This document shows, in pieces, positions 60,961 to 64,000 of a stretch of 64,000 nucleotides of DNA. The stretch is from assembly GCA_964450305.1 (NCBI GenBank), contig CAYVFB010000009.1, forward strand, positions 1-64,000. Reading direction: 5' to 3'. This DNA is from JAAYJG01 sp964450305 (GTDB taxonomy: Bacteria; Bacillota; Clostridia; DSM-8532). Within the stretch, counting starts at the first letter, position 1. Every line of letters starts with the position of its first letter. The notes under the pieces were generated by a model that made no database searches, was not told where the DNA came from, and saw only the letters and a list, made by a program, of their open reading frames with translations. The translations under genes were made by a program, and so were the position numbers.

Positions 60961-63312
60961 ATGGATATCCGGGAACTACTGAAAACAGCTGAAAACATTT
61001 TGAAAAGTCAATTTTTTACAAACCTTGAGAATGCAACGGGTACACAGTTGAATTATGCGATATCACGGGCTGCTGTGACACATATATGGCCTCAGTGGCA
61101 GGACAATGTACATAAAAACAATAACTGGAAGCAGGCTTATTACATATCTGCTGAATTTTTAATGGGCAGGGCTTTTTACAATAATTTGCATTCCCTGGGT
61201 ATTTTGGAGGAAATGAAAGCTTTACTGCTATCGAAGGGTGTAGATCTCAACAGCTTGGAAGAGGTCGAGGACGATGCGCTTGGTAACGGCGGCTTGGGCC
61301 GTCTTGCAGCCTGTTTCCTGGACAGTGCCGCGACGCACGATTTGCCCGTAAGCGGTTATGGCATCCGTTATAAGTACGGTCTATTCAAGCAGACATTTGA
61401 AAACGGTTTTCAGGTGGAGACCAAGGACGATTGGCAGCAATACGGAGACCCCTGGTCAGTTCGCCGGGAAGATGATAAAGTAACCGTCGCTTTTGGAGAC
61501 AGTAAAGTTTATGCAGTGCCCTATGACATGCCCATTATCGGCTTTGAGACAAAGACCGTCAATACGCTGAGGCTATGGCAAAGCGAGCCCATCGAGGATT
61601 TCAGCTTTGTTGATTTCAACGAACAAAACTATGAAAAGGCAGTGAAAGAAAAGAATGAAGCCGACAATCTTTGCATGGTTCTTTACCCGAATGACGATAA
61701 AAACAAAGGGAAAATTTTGCGTCTGAAGCAGCAATATTTGATGTCCAGCGCTTCTGTCCAGGATTGTGTTCGCAGGTTTGTGAAAAAGCATGGCACCGAG
61801 TTTGAGAAATTTCCTCAATACAATGCAATTCAGCTGAATGATACCCATCCTACCGTTGCCATTCCTGAGCTGATACGCATTCTGACCGAAGATTATGAAC
61901 TCTCTTTTGAATCCGCTTTTTCAATCGCACAGGCTACCTTTGCATATACCAACCATACTATCATGGCAGAGGCATTGGAAAAATGGAGTGTGAGGCTGTT
62001 TAAGAAAGTATTGCCTGAGGTTTATCCTGTCGTTGTTCAGATGAATCACCGGTTAAAGAAGGAGCTTGGCAAGAAAGGTTTTAGTAAAGAGGAAATATCA
62101 ACCTTTAAAATCATTGATGGTGGTATGATTCATATGGCGCGGCTGGCCATTTATGCCACCTTCACGACGAACGGTGTTGCCAGAATTCATACGGACATTT
62201 TAAAGAATGATGCATTGAAAAATTGGTATTCAGTTTACCCCGACAGGTTTCAGAATAAAACCAATGGCATTACACAGCGGCGCTGGCTGGGTATCTGCAA
62301 CCCACAGCTTTGCAGTTATTTGTGCAGCCTGGGCATCAATGGTTTTGAAAAAAATCTTGAAAACCTGCAGGCCCTCAACAGCTTTAAGGATGACAGTGCT
62401 GTGCTGTCAGCCCTGAATAAGATAAAGAGCAATAATAAGCAGGTATTGTCCGACTATATTTATAAAAAGGAGAATGTCCGGATTGATCCGACCTTTATCT
62501 TTGATATTCAAATCAAGAGGCTTCACGAGTATAAACGTCAGTTGATGAATGCATTCTCCATACTGGCCATATACTATGGCATTAAAGACGGCACTATCAA
62601 GGATTTCACCCCAACGGCCTATATTTTCGGGGCGAAAGCAGCACCAGGCTATTATCGTGCAAAGGGTATAATCAAATACATCAATGAGATCGCCAAATTG
62701 GTAAATCAGGATCCGGATACAAAAGACAAGCTCTATGTGCATTTTGTTACAAACTATAATGTGACTTATGCAGAGAAGCTGATTCCTGCCGCAGATATTT
62801 CCGAGCAGATTTCGACGGCGGGGACCGAGGCTTCAGGCACCTCCAACATGAAGTTCATGCTGAACGGTGCTGTCACGCTTGGAACCTTTGATGGAGCGAA
62901 CGTTGAAATAGTTGAGAGGGCAGGCCTTGAGAACAATTATATCTTTGGGGCAAAGGTTGAGGATATCGAGAAGTTGAAGGGCAGCTATAGCCCGAAGAAA
63001 ATATACAAAAGCAACCCGGTTATTAAAAAGGTTCTGGACACTTTAATCGACGGCACTTTTTCTGATGATGGTACCGGCATGTTTCAAGAACTGTATGATT
63101 CCATACTCGAAGGTGCCAGCTGGCATAAACCCGATCACTATTATATTCTGCTTGATTTGCCGGGCTATATCGAGGCGAAATTGAAAGTGAATAAAGACTA
63201 TCATGACCGGGAGGAATTCGCCAGGAAATGCCTTGTGAATATTTCAAACAGCGGATACTTTTCCAGTGACAGAACCATCAAGGAATACGCCCGGGATATC
63301 TGGAAAATATAA
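60961..63312 (+). CDS. glgP: Alpha-glucan (glycogen/maltodextrin) phosphorylase
   Basis: 783 residues from the ATG at 60961, with AAAGGG ten bases upstream; a TTG at 60952 is an unlikely alternative. GT35 enzyme that releases glucose-1-phosphate from alpha-1,4-glucans. The PLP region TEASGTSNMKFMLNG has the cofactor Lys631, followed by LGTFDGANVEI. The N-terminal half has the typical GNGGLGRLAACFLDSAATHD and GYGIRYKYGLF. Completes the maltodextrin pathway after MalQ. A MalP-like role is favoured by context, but GlgP on glycogen is also possible. Confidence 0.94.
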   Translation: MDIRELLKTAENILKSQFFTNLENATGTQLNYAISRAAVTHIWPQWQDNVHKNNNWKQAYYISAEFLMGRAFYNNLHSLGILEEMKALLLSKGVDLNSLEEVEDDALGNGGLGRLAACFLDSAATHDLPVSGYGIRYKYGLFKQTFENGFQVETKDDWQQYGDPWSVRREDDKVTVAFGDSKVYAVPYDMPIIGFETKTVNTLRLWQSEPIEDFSFVDFNEQNYEKAVKEKNEADNLCMVLYPNDDKNKGKILRLKQQYLMSSASVQDCVRRFVKKHGTEFEKFPQYNAIQLNDTHPTVAIPELIRILTEDYELSFESAFSIAQATFAYTNHTIMAEALEKWSVRLFKKVLPEVYPVVVQMNHRLKKELGKKGFSKEEISTFKIIDGGMIHMARLAIYATFTTNGVARIHTDILKNDALKNWYSVYPDRFQNKTNGITQRRWLGICNPQLCSYLCSLGINGFEKNLENLQALNSFKDDSAVLSALNKIKSNNKQVLSDYIYKKENVRIDPTFIFDIQIKRLHEYKRQLMNAFSILAIYYGIKDGTIKDFTPTAYIFGAKAAPGYYRAKGIIKYINEIAKLVNQDPDTKDKLYVHFVTNYNVTYAEKLIPAADISEQISTAGTEASGTSNMKFMLNGAVTLGTFDGANVEIVERAGLENNYIFGAKVEDIEKLKGSYSPKKIYKSNPVIKKVLDTLIDGTFSDDGTGMFQELYDSILEGASWHKPDHYYILLDLPGYIEAKLKVNKDYHDREEFARKCLVNISNSGYFSSDRTIKEYARDIWKI

Positions 63313-63366
63313 GCACCAGAGGTACCAGAGGAGATATCTTCCGTTGGCCCATCGGGAGAACGAATG

Positions 63367-63960
63367 TCATTTCTCTGTCTGGCGTGTCAAACTTCCGTCC
63401 ACCTCACATGCGTCCCCCTGACACGTTTGTCTCCACTGCTCTCTGGTAAGCTTTGTGAAATGCTCTGTCCTTACATCCCCCATCAACGGGCATGGTTTAT
63501 CCTTTTCTGTATGATGATAAACGAATCCACATTTTTCCTGACAACGCTTTGATTTTTCATTGCCATCATAATAGCCACACCACATGGCCGAACATCCCAA
63601 ATCCTCAAAAGCATGTTCCTGCAGTCTGCTTATAGCCTCAGGAATCAAGCCTTGTCCCCAGAAAGGAACTCCTATCCAATAACCGATCTCTATTTCATTA
63701 TCTGCTGCATCCGTGTGTGATTGCATCGGTGGAATAAGACTGATGCTTCCTATTGCCCTGTTATTCTCCTTCAGGCACACTGCATAGGTTTCCTCTGCAG
63801 ACAAAACATTCCGAATTATTTCCCGGCTGTTTTCGACGCTGGTATGTATTGGCCAACCGGCAATAGGACCTACTTGTGGGTTCTTTGCATATTCATATAG
63901 CTCCTTAGCATCCGATTCTTTCCACGGACGAAGTATTAAACGTGCTGTTATAAACTCCAT
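63367..63960 (-). CDS. GNAT-family N-acetyltransferase (RimJ/RimL-like)
   Basis: 197 residues. Starts with the RimJ/L-like FITARLILRPWKESDAKELY, continues with AIGSISLIPP and the acetyl-CoA region IEIGYWIGVPFWGQGLIPEA, then YDGNEKSKRCQEKCGFVYHH. AAAGGAGA precedes the ATG. The C-terminal ~35 residues (EHFTKLTREQWRQTC) extend past the core. Convergent with the phosphorylase gene (54 bp apart) with no clear terminator between. Substrate not deducible; possible roles are ribosomal-protein, peptide or drug acetylation. Confidence 0.83.
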   Translation of the reverse strand: MEFITARLILRPWKESDAKELYEYAKNPQVGPIAGWPIHTSVENSREIIRNVLSAEETYAVCLKENNRAIGSISLIPPMQSHTDAADNEIEIGYWIGVPFWGQGLIPEAISRLQEHAFEDLGCSAMWCGYYDGNEKSKRCQEKCGFVYHHTEKDKPCPLMGDVRTEHFTKLTREQWRQTCQGDACEVDGSLTRQTEK

Positions 63961-64000
63961 TGTTATATTTCTCCTTTATCAGCTGATTTTGAATGTGCAG

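Overview
The window reads as chromosomal DNA of an anaerobic, spore-forming, plant-polysaccharide-degrading Firmicute (class Clostridia), probably a relative of the cellulolytic Acetivibrio/Hungateiclostridium group. The evidence is a mix of spore genes (a small acid-soluble spore protein, a YtxC-like sporulation protein, a spore-coat transglutaminase, a LysM/GH18 spore-type hydrolase), Gram-positive surface anchoring by SLH domains, strong AGGAGG ribosome binding sites, and secreted GH9, GH10, GH31, GH78 and GH95 glycosidases. The genus assignment is an inference. No rRNA, tRNA, CRISPR array, prophage or intact transposase was seen.

Layout. 1-12.2 kb: two giant fibronectin-III surface proteins with SLH-like tails (minus strand), then a divergent SLH/CBM6 surface protein. 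12.4-18.1 kb: LysM-SH3-GH18 hydrolase, a dnaD-dnaI replication pair, bioY behind a BirA-type operator, a methyltransferase and an SASP gene. 18.2-25 kb (minus): the ftsE-ftsX-M23 peptidase-ctp cell-wall cluster, a CdaR-type regulator and a YtxC-like gene. 25-36.6 kb: SLH-anchored GH10 xylanase, AraC regulator, and GH31 alpha-xylosidase, GH95 and GH78 enzymes that look like a set for stripping side chains from xyloglucan or pectin. 36.9-42.7 kb: spore transglutaminase, a GntR-ABC exporter operon behind a perfect 38-bp palindrome, a TetR regulator, a 100-N assembly gap inside a repeat element, and a two-gene flavoprotein operon with tandem operators. 42.9-47.2 kb: signal peptidases I and II, a methyltransferase, a truncated KamB/NpmA-like rRNA methyltransferase and an APH-like kinase between two long repeat elements. 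47.3-52.7 kb: lipoprotein GH9 endoglucanase and small minus-strand genes. 52.9-63.3 kb: a complete maltodextrin locus (LacI regulator, binding protein, two permeases, amylase lipoprotein, 4-alpha-glucanotransferase, phosphorylase). The window ends with a GNAT acetyltransferase.

How the genes work together: surface enzymes (xylanase, endoglucanase, amylase) cut polymers at the cell wall or membrane; ABC import and cytoplasmic glycosidases or phosphorylase finish the oligosaccharides. No cohesin or dockerin was seen, so the enzymes here appear to use SLH or lipid anchors rather than a cellulosome.

The most distinctive non-coding content is a set of dispersed repeats: a roughly 0.2-kb MITE-like family with seven copies or fragments, a second palindromic family with about five copies, and a GGGGACA-type palindromic element, one example of which contains the assembly gap. 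I did not find a convincing wholly new multi-gene system. The repeat families, the operator architectures and the decayed rRNA methyltransferase are the best leads.
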